This document shows, piece after piece, positions 8,176-17,837 of a stretch of DNA of 64,000 bases (its first letter is position 1; every line of letters begins with the position of its first letter). Position numbers and translations under genes: made by a program. The notes under the pieces were generated by a model. That model worked only from the letters and a program-made list of their open reading frames with translations, had not been told where the DNA came from and did no database searches. Source of the DNA: Chloroflexota bacterium (lineage in GTDB: Bacteria > Chloroflexota > Anaerolineae > Promineifilales > Promineifilaceae); assembly GCA_018004935.1 (NCBI GenBank), contig JAGNBF010000012.1:1-64000 (forward strand). The letters are read 5' to 3'.

Positions 8176-9468
8176 TTATATTCCCACAATCACCTGATCC
8201 CGATTTGGCCCTACCGAAACCAACGACACAGAAAGTCGGGTCTGATTGGCGACAAAAGTAATATAAGCCCGGGCGTTGGCTGGTAATTCGGCCAGGGTGC
8301 GGGCGGTCGTTATATCCTCTGACCAGCCGGGCAAAATTTCATACACTGGCTGGCAACGGGCCAATTGACGCAGGTCAGTAGGAAAATAATCAATACGGTG
8401 GCCGTCCAATGTATAGGCCACGCATACCGGAATTTCCGCCAGACCACTCAGAATGTCTAGTTTGGTGAGAGCCAGGGTGGTGAGGCCATTGATGCGCCGG
8501 GCATGGTTAAGAATGACCAGATCCAACCACCCCACACGTCGCGGCCGCCCCGTGGTAGTGCCATACTCATCCCACGGGTTACTGCCTGTGCCACGTAACC
8601 GCAACGCCTCAGCTCCCTCCAGTTCGGTGGGGAAGGGGCCACTGCCCACCCGGCTGGTAAACGCCTTGGCTACGCCTAACACCTGTTGCACGACCCCAGG
8701 CCCCACCCCTAACCCTACCAGCGCCCCACTGGCTGTGGGCGAAGAGCTGGTGACAAAAGGGTAGGTTCCATGATTGATGTCTAATAATGTGCCTTGCGCC
8801 CCTTCGGCCAGCACGGTTTGCCCTTGATGTAACGCTTCATCTAATAGGAGGGGGCCATTGGTCAGATAGGGGGCCAGCCGCTGGGCATAGGCGGCATACT
8901 CGGCCGCGATAACATCAGCATCAAGCGTGGGTTGGGCATAAATGCGTTCTAGTATCCGGTTTTTTTCCTGGATGTGTGTCTGCATGGCGTCCGCTAATTC
9001 TTCAGGTTCGGCAAAGAGGCCAACGCGTAACCCGGAACGGCTGGCTTTGTCGGTGTACGCTGGCCCGATGCCCCGCTGGGTAGTGCCGATGGCTTCGCGG
9101 CCGCGGATCGCTTCATTGGCTTTGTCCAGGGCCACATGAGCCGGAGTGATCAGATGGGCATTGGCGCAAATTTTCAACCGGGCCGGGCTGACATCCACGC
9201 CCCGCTCGGCCAGGGCATCTATTTCTTGCAATAACACCTTTGGGTTGAGCACCACCCCTGTCCCGATCAGGCACACCACTCCCTCATGAATAATGCCTGA
9301 AGGGATGAGATGTAGTTTAAAAATCTCCCCGTTGATCGTCAACGTATGTCCGGCATTATCGCCGCCACTATAGCGAGCCACGACATTCGCCTGCGCGGCC
9401 AATAAATCCGTTATCCGCCCTTTGCCTTCGTCACCCCACTGGGTTCCGACAATAATATTTAAAGCCAT
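8176..9468 (-). CDS. purA: Adenylosuccinate synthetase
   Basis: This 430-aa enzyme joins IMP and aspartate using GTP to make adenylosuccinate, the first committed step from IMP to AMP. The N-terminal loop GTQWGDEGKG (residues 8-17, catalytic Asp13), GGDNAGHTL with the catalytic His, GTTQRGIGPAYTDK, and the C-terminal KLDILSG GTP-base site are all present, and the length is normal. Its ATG is preceded by CAGGAG, which is the terminus of a 105-bp-type repeat (9477-9680) oriented with the gene. It lies downstream of no other purine gene here. Confidence 0.97.
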   Translation of the reverse strand: MALNIIVGTQWGDEGKGRITDLLAAQANVVARYSGGDNAGHTLTINGEIFKLHLIPSGIIHEGVVCLIGTGVVLNPKVLLQEIDALAERGVDVSPARLKICANAHLITPAHVALDKANEAIRGREAIGTTQRGIGPAYTDKASRSGLRVGLFAEPEELADAMQTHIQEKNRILERIYAQPTLDADVIAAEYAAYAQRLAPYLTNGPLLLDEALHQGQTVLAEGAQGTLLDINHGTYPFVTSSSPTASGALVGLGVGPGVVQQVLGVAKAFTSRVGSGPFPTELEGAEALRLRGTGSNPWDEYGTTTGRPRRVGWLDLVILNHARRINGLTTLALTKLDILSGLAEIPVCVAYTLDGHRIDYFPTDLRQLARCQPVYEILPGWSEDITTARTLAELPANARAYITFVANQTRLSVSLVSVGPNRDQVIVGI

Positions 9469-9476
9469 GATATTTC

Positions 9477-9680
9477 TCCTGCGTAAATGTAGGGCGATTT
9501 GGCAAATCGCCCGGACGATTTACCAAATCGTCCTACAGATTTTCTGGTGTGCCAAAGGCACATGGGGAACTCCTACGAAAATGTAGGGCGATTTTTTAAA
9601 TCGCCCAGTGGACGATTTAAAAAATCGTCCTACAGATTTTCATCCCTCTTGGTGCGGCCGCAGGCCCATGGGGGACTCCG
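9477..9680 (-). repeat. 105-bp-type repeat (about two units) ending at the purA ribosome-binding site
   Basis: Two degenerate units have the same order of parts as the arrays at 4456-4975 and 44431-44961. The unit next to purA ends in CATTTACGCAGGAG, 7 nt before the ATG. Both mini-ORFs are frameshifted: one by a deletion of about 8 bp near 9549, the other by extra bases that create a GCGGCCGC site at about 9655. It is therefore a decayed array that still supplies the Shine-Dalgarno sequence. Confidence 0.9.
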
Positions 9681-9757
9681 GTGAAGATAAGGCTGAAGAT
9701 GAAGGATTGAGCGCTGAGGGTTGGGCGAAAAGTGAGTCATAACCCGTGGGTCTATAT

Positions 9758-10279
9758 TCAAACCGGGGGAGTTGGGTTGCCCGTAATGACACCAATGAGA
9801 CTTTGACGATCCAATTTTCGTTCTACAAACCAGTGATTATTCCAACGCACGGCTTCTTCTACAGAGCTAAAAAAGGCAAATCGTTTAGGCCCCCGACTGG
9901 ATAGGGCTTCCAGGCTGGTCAAGAAAGTGAAGAAGACTGTCCCCGGATTACCCACAAATGCTACGGGTGTATCAAAAACCACCCCTTTCATGCGTTGACT
10001 GGCCGCCAATAACCCACTAACCCGAAAACGCATTTGGCGAAAATCAAGCACTGTCCCCAGAGCGTCGCCAACCTCATGATAATCCTGATAATTGAGATTG
10101 AAATAATGGTGAACCGTCTCTTCATCTAAGAAACCAATGAAGGTATAAATGACATTTAAACCATCACGCATGTGAGTTACGGACATAATGGGGTCGCTCC
10201 TAAAGACAAATCGCACGAGAATAGTATTATCTTGTAGCCATGCGACCTCAGCAATAGGAGTTCCAGGGCAATTAGACAT
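9758..10279 (-). CDS. STAS-like conserved protein
   Basis: This is a 173-aa soluble protein. The order of segments resembles STAS/SpoIIAA-like domains: a strand-rich start, GLNVIYTFIGFLDEETV, LGTVLDFRQMRFRVSGLLAAS, TPVAFVGNPGTVFFTFLT, and KRFAFFSSVEEAVRW near the end. STAS domains act in signalling and anti-sigma control, but no kinase, phosphatase or sigma gene is adjacent. I prefer the ATG at 10279 over a TTG three codons upstream. The assignment rests on a loose pattern, and a plain hypothetical protein is the safe name. Confidence 0.6.
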   Translation of the reverse strand: MSNCPGTPIAEVAWLQDNTILVRFVFRSDPIMSVTHMRDGLNVIYTFIGFLDEETVHHYFNLNYQDYHEVGDALGTVLDFRQMRFRVSGLLAASQRMKGVVFDTPVAFVGNPGTVFFTFLTSLEALSSRGPKRFAFFSSVEEAVRWNNHWFVERKLDRQSLIGVITGNPTPPV

Positions 10280-10947
10280 TATCGGCAATAGCCTTTGGAA
10301 ATCTTCCGAAGGTTTGTACTTTTGAGCAGTTAGTTGACATAAACCTTCGAAAGGTAATTACCGATAAACTCTCTTGTCTATGCCTCAGAATGATAGCTGT
10401 TACGTTGATCCTTGATGTTTATGCACAATTAAGTTGGGTGCTGTGCTTAGGAGATTCGCCATAACGTAAGCGTTCAGTTCCCTGAGAAAATGAACCTTGT
10501 GAAGGTTTCTGTGTAGATGTTGACCAGTGGTACAAACCTTCGCAAGGCTGAACGGGTTACGCCATAACACATTAATTTATGGAATTTGTGGCTTTTTTGA
10601 GGGCGTTTGTATCTATACAGGTACTCGTTCCACGCTCTTGTTCATTAAATTTTTAATCGAGTAACGCCTTCATTGACCCCATCCCCCCTGCCGATTCCCG
10701 AGGGAAGGGGGAAATGCCCCTTAGAAAAGTTCCCCGCCCCTGGGGGCGGGGTTAGGGGTGGGGGGATTCCATTACCTGATTAATTTTTTAAACGACAACT
10801 GCGTGGGAATAAGTTCGGACACCTGTATAAATAGGGGCGTTTAATAGTGAGTCCACTAAAAAAAGGTCAAAACAGTTAAAAAACTGGTTTCTTTTTCTCT
10901 GGAAGCGGCGGTTACATTAGTCAGAAACCGGGCTTTTTGCAGTAGAC
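10280..10947. other. Intergenic region with two MITE-like elements
   Basis: No gene is visible. A TATCTATACAGGTACTC motif at about 10610 and its partner GACACCTGTATAAATA at about 10820 bracket a B-type element (10639-10795). An element of the GAGTC(C/T)ACT family follows (10846-10953). GAACCTTGTGAAGG and ACCTTCGCAAGG at 10490-10550 form a weak hairpin upstream of the STAS-like gene. Confidence 0.5.
10639..10795 (-). mobile_element. MITE-like element B, intact copy
   Basis: The terminal repeats TTCATTAAATTTTTAATCG and CTGATTAATTTTTTAAAC enclose a CCCC/GGGG-rich core (GCCCCTGGGGGCGGGGTTAG). It is inverted relative to the copies at 6203 and 63001. It carries no coding capacity, so a transposase would have to act in trans. 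Confidence 0.8.
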
Positions 10948-10953
10948 TCAATA
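10846..10953. mobile_element. MITE-like element H (GAGTC-ACT termini)
   Basis: It starts AGTGAGTCCACT and ends AGTAGACTCAATAGT. Inside are AAAAAGGTCAAAACAGTTAA, TTTCTCTGGAAGC, and AGAAACCGGGCTTTTT pairing with an AAAACTGGTTTCTTT arm. Copies lie at 61709-61818 and 63288-63384. It abuts the stop of the L,D-transpeptidase gene and could act as its terminator. Confidence 0.75.
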
Positions 10954-12153
10954 GTGGACGTAGACAATTGTGCCGATGGTGGCCCAGTCAAAGAGGAACT
11001 CGGCGTCACTCAGGTTGACGTTGACGCAACCGTGGCTGGCAACGGAGCCAAAATTAGTGTGCCAGTAGGCACCATGTATGGCGTAGTCACCATAAAAATA
11101 CATGACATGGGGTACATTAGGCAGGTAATAATCATAACCCAGGGGGCGACCATCCATATTTTGGGCTTCATAACGCAGGTAAATGCGGAATTGCCCGGTG
11201 ACGGTGGGTGTTTGCCAGCGCCCGGTAGAAACCAGTGATTCCAGGGCCAGGGTGTCCCCTTCCCAGGCGGTGAGCGTTTGGGTGGTTAGATTGACATCTA
11301 TCCAACGTTCGCCGGGGGCCAGACCTGAGGGTTTGCTGATGGGGTCGGCTTCACCGACAAAGGTGGGGTAGGGCGTGGGGGTTGGTGTAGGGGTGTTGGT
11401 AGGGGTAGATGTATTGGTGGGGATAGGGGTGGCCGTCCAGGTAGCACGAGGTTGCTGGTTCTGGCTGATGATGTTTTTGGGCAGAATACGGATGGGTGTG
11501 GCCCCATTTTCCAGGATGGGGGTAGCGGCCGCGATGACGCGGGTGGCGTTGTTGGTAGTGCCGACGGGTGTGGGAGTAAGGGTGGCGGTGCTGACAGGTG
11601 TGTTGGCAACGACGACCTGGCTCGGTTGGTTTTGGTTGATGATGACCGCGGCCGCGAGGAAAAGAAGGACAAGAAGCATAACTGCGGCCGCGATACTGAT
11701 GCGTCGTCTATTCTCGCCCGCAGGCCGGGCCGGTTCATCTACTGGCCCAGGTGTGGCCGGGGTGATCATTGTTGCTGGCCCGGCGGATGGGGGTGTCGGT
11801 GCGATGATGGGCTGGGGGCTGGGGGCAATAATGGGTTTTGTTGTGGGGGCCGGACGGGGGACCAGGAAGGGTTGGGTTGGCGGTGATGCGGCCGCGTGGT
11901 CGCGGAGCCGTTGTTGTGCCCAGCTTTTTGCCTGAATGACCTTTGGCTCGTCCGGCTGGAGCTTTTCTGCCTGGGCGATAAACTTCAGACTGAGTTCTGG
12001 CGATTCGGCCAGGCCAGCCAGCCCCAACCAGATACGATATTCACGTGGGTCCTGGCGGGCGGCTTGCAAGAGTAACTGGTAAGCTTCTTGTTTGCGGCCG
12101 TTTTTTAATGCCTGTTGTGCCTGATGGAGCAGATTTAGGGCGGGTGTGGTCAT
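10948..12153 (-). CDS. Membrane-anchored L,D-transpeptidase (YkuD) with TPR-like N-terminus
   Basis: This 401-aa cell-wall enzyme has a TPR-like helical repeat (about residues 1-95), a Pro-rich stretch, one membrane span (RISIAAAVMLLVLLFLAAAV, about 150-170), a Thr/Pro-rich linker, and a C-terminal YkuD domain (about 275-401) with HGAYWH and the catalytic SHGCVN motif. YkuD enzymes make 3-3 or lipoprotein cross-links to meso-diaminopimelate in peptidoglycan. The ATG at 12153 overlaps the stop of the amidase gene (ATGA), which indicates translational coupling. The two enzymes probably act together on the wall outside the membrane. Confidence 0.9.
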   Translation of the reverse strand: MTTPALNLLHQAQQALKNGRKQEAYQLLLQAARQDPREYRIWLGLAGLAESPELSLKFIAQAEKLQPDEPKVIQAKSWAQQRLRDHAAASPPTQPFLVPRPAPTTKPIIAPSPQPIIAPTPPSAGPATMITPATPGPVDEPARPAGENRRRISIAAAVMLLVLLFLAAAVIINQNQPSQVVVANTPVSTATLTPTPVGTTNNATRVIAAATPILENGATPIRILPKNIISQNQQPRATWTATPIPTNTSTPTNTPTPTPTPYPTFVGEADPISKPSGLAPGERWIDVNLTTQTLTAWEGDTLALESLVSTGRWQTPTVTGQFRIYLRYEAQNMDGRPLGYDYYLPNVPHVMYFYGDYAIHGAYWHTNFGSVASHGCVNVNLSDAEFLFDWATIGTIVYVHY

Positions 12154-12932
12154 GAGGGGAGTTTCTCCAAAAAGCACATAATTCCCTGCACCAATCCATC
12201 GGCAGGGACATCAGCCTGGGCGGTGAGGATCTGCCGGTCTAAATTCATAAACCCTACTTCAATAATAAGAGCCGGTAGAGTGGCATTGATTTCCCGAAAG
12301 GCGTGATAGTCGGTCATGTGCGGGGTGATGGTATTGGCATGATAAGCCAGCCCGGTGGTGAGATAATATTGTTGTAAAACACATTGTTCCAAAAGGCTGG
12401 AATCATTAAACGGGGTGGCGGCCAATTTGAAGCCGGTAGCCAATTCGTTAATCTCATCACAAGAATCGGCATGGATGGAGATGAGGGCATTACCACTGTA
12501 ACCAGGCAGACGTTCATCAAATTCGGCCAGAATATCGCTGGCAACTCCTTGGGTAGCCAGGGCTACCGCGACTTTTTGAGCAATATCCAGGTTGACTTCA
12601 GCTTCGGTCAGACCATCAGCACAAACAGCGCCACTATCGTTGTCTTTATGACCGGCAATAAGGCCAATGCGATAAGCGGGTTGGCCCGGGGCAAGGGTGG
12701 CGATGGGCAGACCATCGTTGCCGAGCAGAGGGGTGGCGAGGGGAGGTTGGCCCTGAACGGCAGCGACCAGATCTGTGGCATCACCAGCGTCGGGGTTGAA
12801 GTAGAGGTAAACGGCGAATGTGCCCGCGGCCGCGAACACAAAAAAAATTGCCAGGGGTATATTGTTACTCAACCAACGTACAACAGGTGAAGAAGAGACA
12901 GTACGGCGTTCACGATTACGAGATGAATGCAT
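12150..12932 (-). CDS. N-acetylmuramoyl-L-alanine amidase (Amidase_3)
   Basis: This 260-aa protein has a short basic N-terminus, one membrane span (about residues 22-44), and an Amidase_3 catalytic domain (about 85-260). The zinc-ligand and catalytic positions are visible in IAGHKDND, EAEVNLDIA, SIHAD and ALIIEVGFM. It cleaves the bond between N-acetylmuramic acid and L-alanine in peptidoglycan. I chose the ATG at 12932; the longer frame to 13064 runs through a dispersed TTCGACAAG repeat and is unlikely to be coding. No strong ribosome site is visible. It overlaps the L,D-transpeptidase by 4 nt. Confidence 0.88.
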   Translation of the reverse strand: MHSSRNRERRTVSSSPVVRWLSNNIPLAIFFVFAAAGTFAVYLYFNPDAGDATDLVAAVQGQPPLATPLLGNDGLPIATLAPGQPAYRIGLIAGHKDNDSGAVCADGLTEAEVNLDIAQKVAVALATQGVASDILAEFDERLPGYSGNALISIHADSCDEINELATGFKLAATPFNDSSLLEQCVLQQYYLTTGLAYHANTITPHMTDYHAFREINATLPALIIEVGFMNLDRQILTAQADVPADGLVQGIMCFLEKLPS

Positions 12933-13019
12933 TATGTCTATTATTTTACACAACTTTAGAAGGGAAGGAAGAAGAGAATTGTGATAAGGTGATTGCCTAC
13001 GCGGATTTCCCTTACTAAG

Positions 13020-13082
13020 CCTCTTGAGGGCTGAGCTTGTCGAAGTCCGTTTTGCCTTCGACAAGTTCAGGCAACAGGCTTA
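13020..13082. repeat. TTCGACAAGCTCAG dispersed inverted repeat
   Basis: The arms GGCTGAGCTTGTCGAA and TTCGACAAGTTCAGGC form the palindrome. See the copy at 7900. Confidence 0.75.
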
Positions 13083-13094
13083 GGATTCGTAAAA

Positions 13095-13160
13095 ATATAA
13101 CTTCCCGGTTTAAACCTGACAGGTTTTCAGAACCCTGTCAGGTCTTGGCGGAACTTAATC
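13095..13160. repeat. Dispersed inverted repeat (ACCTGACAGG family)
   Basis: It shares the flanks AACTTCCCGGTTTA and GGCGGAACTTA with the copy at 4278. The arms are AACCTGACAGGTTTTC and CCCTGTCAGGTC. Confidence 0.75.
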
Positions 13161-13390
13161 TTTTACAGACCCACAGCAGTTACGAACGATTACTTAATTT
13201 CCTGTGTCACCTTTTTGAGGCAAGTTGGCTCTTATAGAGTAAAGGGATGAGTGGCAACTTAGTAATTGTCTGCAATTAAGTTTCTGAGATTGCATCCCTC
13301 TCTCAGACTGGTGTAATCTAAAAATTATCAGGCAATTTGCGGATAGTGACTTGTGGTTTTGTGAGAAGTTAACCCCTTAGGAATGAGAAC

Positions 13391-13457
13391 TAAATAACTT
13401 GTTCGCTGGAAGTGGCACGGTCAGGAGACCGGCCACAGCAAATGTTCAAGTTATTTA
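13391..13457. repeat. Dispersed hairpin with GGTCAGGAGACCGGCCAC core
   Basis: The outer arms AAATAACTTG and CAAGTTATTT are perfect complements. The same core sequence recurs in intergenic DNA near 13497, 24490, 43770, 53925, 55825 and 62950, often next to an AATTTTGAGCGAAC block. Confidence 0.65.
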
Positions 13458-13624
13458 ATCGTCAATCCTTAGTAATCGTCCAAAAATAACCTGGGTGGGG
13501 AGACCGGCCACAACAAATCGCTAAGTTAAATACGGACGATTACTAAATCTATTATTCTGATTAAAACTGTAACCAAAAGGGTGGCCTTTTGTCCCCCATT
13601 TTGATTGTGGTGAGGTGAAATGTT

Positions 13625-15499
13625 ATGGAAGAACAACCAAAAGGGAATGGTGGCGGTGGTGTACCAACCTGGGTATGGATTATTACCGGGTTAGCAATTG
13701 TGCTGGGAATTCAGTTGTGGTTGAGTGGTCGCTTTAATGGCCCTGAAGAAATCTCGCTTTCGGAGTTCATGGATCGGGTCAAGAGTGGCGAAATCAATGA
13801 GATAATTGTTCGGGGGGATCGTCTCATTGCTGAATTTGAAGGGGGACAATCTATTTCCGCCTCCAAAGGGCCAGCAGATAGCCTGAAAGATTTGTTTGAA
13901 TTGTACGGGTTGTCTGACGAACGGTTCAATCAGGTCAATATTCAGTACAACAATCTGGAAGGCTGGAATACGATTCTGAGTGTTATCCTTTCGATATTGC
14001 CGATTTTGCTCCTTATCTGGATCTTCACGCGAGGGTTCAGACAGTTACAAGGGGGGGGAGGTAACAGTATTTTCGGCTTTGGCCGAAGTCGTGCCCGGTC
14101 TATTAATGATGGCGACCGCCCGACGGTCACATTTAGTGATGTGGCTGGGGTAGATGAAGCCAAAGAGGAAGTACAGGAGATTGTTCAGTTTCTGCGGGAA
14201 CCGGAAAAATTTGTCCAGGTGGGTGCCCGTATTCCGAAGGGTGTGTTGATGGTGGGGCCGCCCGGAACGGGGAAAACGCTCCTGGCCCGTGCGATTGCCG
14301 GGGAAGCTGGTGTGCCTTTCTTCCACATTTCTGGTTCGGAATTTGTAGAAATGTTTGTGGGTGTAGGTGCTAGCCGGGTGCGGGATCTATTTGACAAAGC
14401 TAAACAACATGCGCCTTCTATCGTCTTTGTGGACGAGATTGACGCCGTGGGGCGGCAACGGGGAGCGGGTTTGGGCGGTGGTCATGATGAACGGGAGCAA
14501 ACGCTCAACCAGATTTTGGTGGAGATGGATGGTTTCTCGAATGAGACGAATGTTATTGTGATTGCGGCGACGAACCGGGCGGATGTGTTGGATCCGGCGT
14601 TGTTGCGCCCCGGCCGATTTGACCGCAAGGTAATTGTAGATTTGCCAGATGTCCGCGGCCGCGAGGCTATCCTCAAAATTCATGCCCGGGGTAAACCTAT
14701 TACCCCAGATGTCAGTCTGTCGGATATTTCCCGGCTCACGGCTGGCTTCTCTGGGGCAGACCTGGCTAACCTGGTGAATGAGGCCGCTATTTTTGCGGCC
14801 CGTCGCGGCCGCAATCAGGTTGTCCCTCAAGATTTCCAGGATGCGTTTGACCGGATTGTGATTGGACCAGAGCGCAAGAGCGCTGTGATGAGTGAAGAGG
14901 ATAAAGAAGTATTGGCTTACCATGAGGCAGGCCACGCGTTGGTGCAACTCACACTCCCCTATACGGATCCGGTGCAGAAAATTACGATTATTCCCCGCGG
15001 CCGCGCCGGGGGGTTTGTTATGACTCTGCCCCAAGACCGTCTTTTGCATACCCGTGAGCATTTTGAGGATCGGATTGCGACTGTATTAGCGGGACGCGCC
15101 TCTGAGGAAATCGTTTTTGGGCGTATTACTACTGGGGCGTCTAATGATTTGCAACAGGCCACCCGCATTGCCCGGGCGATGGTTATGCAATTTGGTATGA
15201 GTGAACGCGCCGGGTTGCTCTCCTTTGATGAAAGCTCCGGGGGTATCTTTCTGGGCCGTGATTTGAGCTATGGCCGCAATTATAGCGAAGCCACAGCTAC
15301 AATTATTGATGAAGAAGTGAACCGGATTACGAATGAAGCGTATGATCGGGCGAAAGAGACGATTCAGGCGAATCGGGCAAAACTGGAACGGCTGGCGCAT
15401 AAACTGATTGAAGTGGAAACGCTAGATCGGGAAGGGTTTGAATCGTTAATGAATGAAGAAATCCCGGCGTTATTAGGATCACAACCGGTGATGGCGTGA
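13625..15499 (+). CDS. ftsH: ATP-dependent zinc metalloprotease FtsH
   Basis: This 624-aa membrane protease degrades damaged membrane proteins and short-lived regulators. Two membrane spans (about residues 15-34 and 115-135) enclose an external domain. The AAA module follows with Walker A GPPGTGKT (about 210-217), Walker [16 protein letters not shown] and the second region of homology. The M41 protease has the zinc motif HEAGH (about 432-436). A GGTGAGGTG ribosome site precedes the ATG at 13625. Three GCGGCCGC sites lie within the gene, each in the Gly-Arg reading phase. Confidence 0.97.
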   Translation: MEEQPKGNGGGGVPTWVWIITGLAIVLGIQLWLSGRFNGPEEISLSEFMDRVKSGEINEIIVRGDRLIAEFEGGQSISASKGPADSLKDLFELYGLSDERFNQVNIQYNNLEGWNTILSVILSILPILLLIWIFTRGFRQLQGGGGNSIFGFGRSRARSINDGDRPTVTFSDVAGVDEAKEEVQEIVQFLREPEKFVQVGARIPKGVLMVGPPGTGKTLLARAIAGEAGVPFFHISGSEFVEMFVGVGASRVRDLFDKAKQHAPSIVFVDEIDAVGRQRGAGLGGGHDEREQTLNQILVEMDGFSNETNVIVIAATNRADVLDPALLRPGRFDRKVIVDLPDVRGREAILKIHARGKPITPDVSLSDISRLTAGFSGADLANLVNEAAIFAARRGRNQVVPQDFQDAFDRIVIGPERKSAVMSEEDKEVLAYHEAGHALVQLTLPYTDPVQKITIIPRGRAGGFVMTLPQDRLLHTREHFEDRIATVLAGRASEEIVFGRITTGASNDLQQATRIARAMVMQFGMSERAGLLSFDESSGGIFLGRDLSYGRNYSEATATIIDEEVNRITNEAYDRAKETIQANRAKLERLAHKLIEVETLDREGFESLMNEEIPALLGSQPVMA

Positions 15500-15883
15500 G
15501 AGGGAGAGTGGTGTGAGCGTGGGATTATTGATACTCACCACAGTCACTCTCGCTACTCTAAAAACCCGGTTTCTCCAGAGGCACTGAACGATTACCTATA
15601 CACGTCAGAAACCGGGTTTTTCTCTTGTAGGGCATAAGCTGGCCTCAACAAAAACCCGGTTTCTCCACGAGGTTGTATAGATACAAAAAGGTGACTGTCA
15701 TAATGGCCATGACAGTCACCTTTTTCTATTTGAATTGTATCTTGCCTCTCAACTGGAGTTTGGCGTTTTTTGTTTTTACCAGAGGGTGCACAGCCTGGAA
15801 AGGTCATGCTATACTGGCAATGGGCATAATCTGAGGTTTTTTCGCCAGTGGTTGTTATCTGGTGCGAGCCGATGGAGGTGTTT
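15500..15883. other. Intergenic region between ftsH and the hydratase
   Basis: No gene is visible. Two copies of AAAACCCGGTTTCTCC with a facing AGAAACCGGGTTTTT form a hairpin at 15558-15622. A strong terminator follows at 15685-15726. TATACTGGCAATGGGCATAA near 15810 is one end of the GGGCATAATCTGA element family. Confidence 0.55.
15685..15726 (+). terminator. Rho-independent terminator
   Basis: A perfect stem AAAAAGGTGACTGTCA / TGACAGTCACCTTTTT with a short loop is followed by T-rich sequence. It can stop transcripts from ftsH and, being symmetrical, works on either strand. Confidence 0.85.
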
Positions 15884-16669
15884 ATGTCACGATGGATTGA
15901 ACGGATTGACGCTGGCCCTGTAGTAACGTTGGCTTTGAACCGACCAGAGAGCCACAATGCCTTTAACCCGGAATTAATTGGGGAACTGACACTGGCTTTT
16001 CAGGCTGTGAGCCAGGATGAGACGGTACGGGTGGTGGTGTTGACCGGCCGCGGCCGCAGTTTTTGCGCCGGTGCGGATGTCAATTTTATGCGTGCGGCCG
16101 CGGATTTCACTTTTGCCCAAAATATGAGCGACGGTCAGGCCATCTTTGACCTGATGAATGTGGTTGATAGTTGTCCTAAGCCGGTTATTGGCCGGATCAA
16201 TGGGGCCGCCATTGGTGGGGGGGTGGGGCTGGTAAGCTGTTGCGACATCGTGGTGGCGGTCGAACGGGCTACGTTCGCCTTTAGCGAGGTGCGGTTGGGT
16301 ATCATCCCGGCGGTCATTTCCCCCTTTGTATTAGCTAAGATTGGCGTGGCTCAGGGGCGGGAGTTGTTCCTGACCGGGGAACGGTTTGCGGCCCATCATG
16401 CCCAACGTCTTGGTCTGGTGCATTACCTGGTAGCCGATGAAGTGGAACTCGATGCTAAGGTGCAGGAGCGGATAGAGCAATTATTACAGGCGGCTCCGGG
16501 GGCGATTGCGGCCGCGAAAAACCTCATCCGTACCGTAGCTTATCAGCCCAAGACCACCATGCGTGAAAACACCGCCACCCTCATCGCCCAGCGTCGGGCC
16601 AGTGAGGAAGGGCGTGAAGGCATGAGCGCCTTTCTAGAAAAGCGGAAACCGGGGTGGCAAGGAGAATGA
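15884..16669 (+). CDS. Enoyl-CoA hydratase/isomerase family protein, LiuC-like
   Basis: This 261-aa crotonase-fold protein has the oxyanion-hole segments SFCAGADVNFM (about residues 62-72) and GAAIGGGVGLVSCCD (about 107-121), followed by the SEVRLGIIPAVISPFV helix. Residues around ADVNFM resemble methylglutaconyl-CoA hydratases of leucine breakdown, but the specificity of crotonases cannot be read safely from sequence. The start is the ATG at 15884, behind GGAGG at ideal spacing; earlier in-frame ATGs lack such a site. No carboxylase or acyl-CoA dehydrogenase is adjacent. Confidence 0.88.
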   Translation: MSRWIERIDAGPVVTLALNRPESHNAFNPELIGELTLAFQAVSQDETVRVVVLTGRGRSFCAGADVNFMRAAADFTFAQNMSDGQAIFDLMNVVDSCPKPVIGRINGAAIGGGVGLVSCCDIVVAVERATFAFSEVRLGIIPAVISPFVLAKIGVAQGRELFLTGERFAAHHAQRLGLVHYLVADEVELDAKVQERIEQLLQAAPGAIAAAKNLIRTVAYQPKTTMRENTATLIAQRRASEEGREGMSAFLEKRKPGWQGE

Positions 16670-16715
16670 AGGAACGCCAATTGCGAAGTCTGACTTTCGT
16701 AAAGTTGAGCGATGA

Positions 16716-17834
16716 TTAGGCCAGATTAAGTTGGAAGGAGCCGCCGCCCAGGTTCACGCCGTTGACCTGGATTTCCAGGGTGTGGGTTCCGGGGTAGTGG
16801 ACGCGGGTAGTGACAGGGCGCAAGGCGTGTTTTTTCGTGATGGTGACGGTTTCACCAGGAGCCAGATGGCGGGTGGTGAGTTTGAACACTTTGGGGCTGG
16901 TGTTGCCGTTGGCTTTGACGTAATGGACGAGGTAATCAATGAGCAAGGATTGCGTTGCGGCCGCGTCATTCCTTAGCGTAAAAGTAAACGTCACCGCCTC
17001 ACCCAGCCGCACCACCACCGGTTCCAGCCAGAAATCCACCAGGCTCACCCTGGCCTCCCCATACCCCAACAACGCCAACGCCTGCGGATGCCCCGCCTTC
17101 ACCAGTGAGCGCAGGGCATGACGAATGATCCACAGCCGTTCCGGGCTGGCTCCCTCTTGCCAGCGGCGCAGGGTCGTCAGCACAATATCGGGGTGATCTT
17201 TGGTGATATCGTTCAGGTGATTGGCCACCGAGCGGCGCACATATTCCGAGGGATCATCTTTGATCTGTTCCAACAAAGCCAGGGTGGGGGTTGGGTCTTT
17301 GACGAATTGGTGCAGACGCATACCCCAGGGGAGTCGCGGCCGCGTGCCTTCACTCACCAGCCGTCGCACATGGAAATTCTCGTCGTGTGCCCACTCCTGC
17401 AACACGGCCAACATCGCGTCCGGATAACGCACCAGGAACGGGCGAATGGTAAATTCTGAGGAGTGGCGCTGGGTAATCTCCTTCATCGCCCGCACCGAAA
17501 TGTCAAAATGCTCCAGCCCATACACCTCAACAAAATGGGCCAGGGGCATGATGTACCAACCATCGTTGAACATCCCCTCTTCTTCATGTAAGGTCGGGCC
17601 AAGAATCGCCAGCAAAATCTCCACCGCCTGGGGATAGTCGGCAGGCAGGTGGTCGTGTAGGGCCTGGCTGAACACGGCGACCCGTTCTTTGAGTTCGAGC
17701 GGGGGGAGTTGCGGCCGCACCTGCGCCACAAACGCCTGCACGTCAAACGCCGGATACACCTGGGCCACCATCCCCCCCAACCGCCAGGCCATCTCCTCGT
17801 TGTAATAATTCTTAAACGGCTGTAATTCACTCAT
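16716..17834 (-). CDS. alkC: DNA alkylation repair glycosylase AlkC with Ig-like tail
   Basis: This 372-aa protein is built of HEAT-like helical repeats (about residues 1-260). The segments HFDISVRAMKEITQRHSSEFTIRPFL and NFHVRRLVSEGTRPRLPW match the AlkC/AlkD family, which excises alkylated bases such as 3-methyladenine without base flipping. Residues 270-372 form a beta-rich Ig-like domain, known in a subset of AlkC proteins. It starts 3 nt after the higA stop on the same strand, so it is probably read from the higBA transcript. That places a repair enzyme under antitoxin control, which is an inference. Confidence 0.88.
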   Translation of the reverse strand: MSELQPFKNYYNEEMAWRLGGMVAQVYPAFDVQAFVAQVRPQLPPLELKERVAVFSQALHDHLPADYPQAVEILLAILGPTLHEEEGMFNDGWYIMPLAHFVEVYGLEHFDISVRAMKEITQRHSSEFTIRPFLVRYPDAMLAVLQEWAHDENFHVRRLVSEGTRPRLPWGMRLHQFVKDPTPTLALLEQIKDDPSEYVRRSVANHLNDITKDHPDIVLTTLRRWQEGASPERLWIIRHALRSLVKAGHPQALALLGYGEARVSLVDFWLEPVVVRLGEAVTFTFTLRNDAAATQSLLIDYLVHYVKANGNTSPKVFKLTTRHLAPGETVTITKKHALRPVTTRVHYPGTHTLEIQVNGVNLGGGSFQLNLA

Positions 17835-17837
17835 AGT

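Larger units (their letters stand above)
12933..13624. other. Divergent intergenic region before ftsH, rich in inverted repeats
   Basis: No gene is visible. It contains the TTCGACAAGTTCAG repeat (13020-13082), the ACCTGACAGG repeat (13095-13160), and a hairpin element with arms AAATAACTTG/CAAGTTATTT enclosing GGTCAGGAGACCGGCCAC (13391-13457). A partial second hairpin element follows (about 13467-13550). The ftsH promoter should lie in the AT-rich stretch at 13545-13600, but the boxes are not clear. Confidence 0.5.

Noticed and set aside
11375-11935. Long plus-strand Gly/Val-rich frame opposite the L,D-transpeptidase
   Set aside because: It is the complement of the Thr/Pro linker of the real gene, which has domains and coupled translation on the minus strand. 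The same applies to plus-strand frames at 26483 and 29773.
12933-13064. N-terminal extension of the amidase
   Set aside because: The extension translates a dispersed TTCGACAAG repeat; the ATG at 12932 gives a normal short tail before the membrane span.
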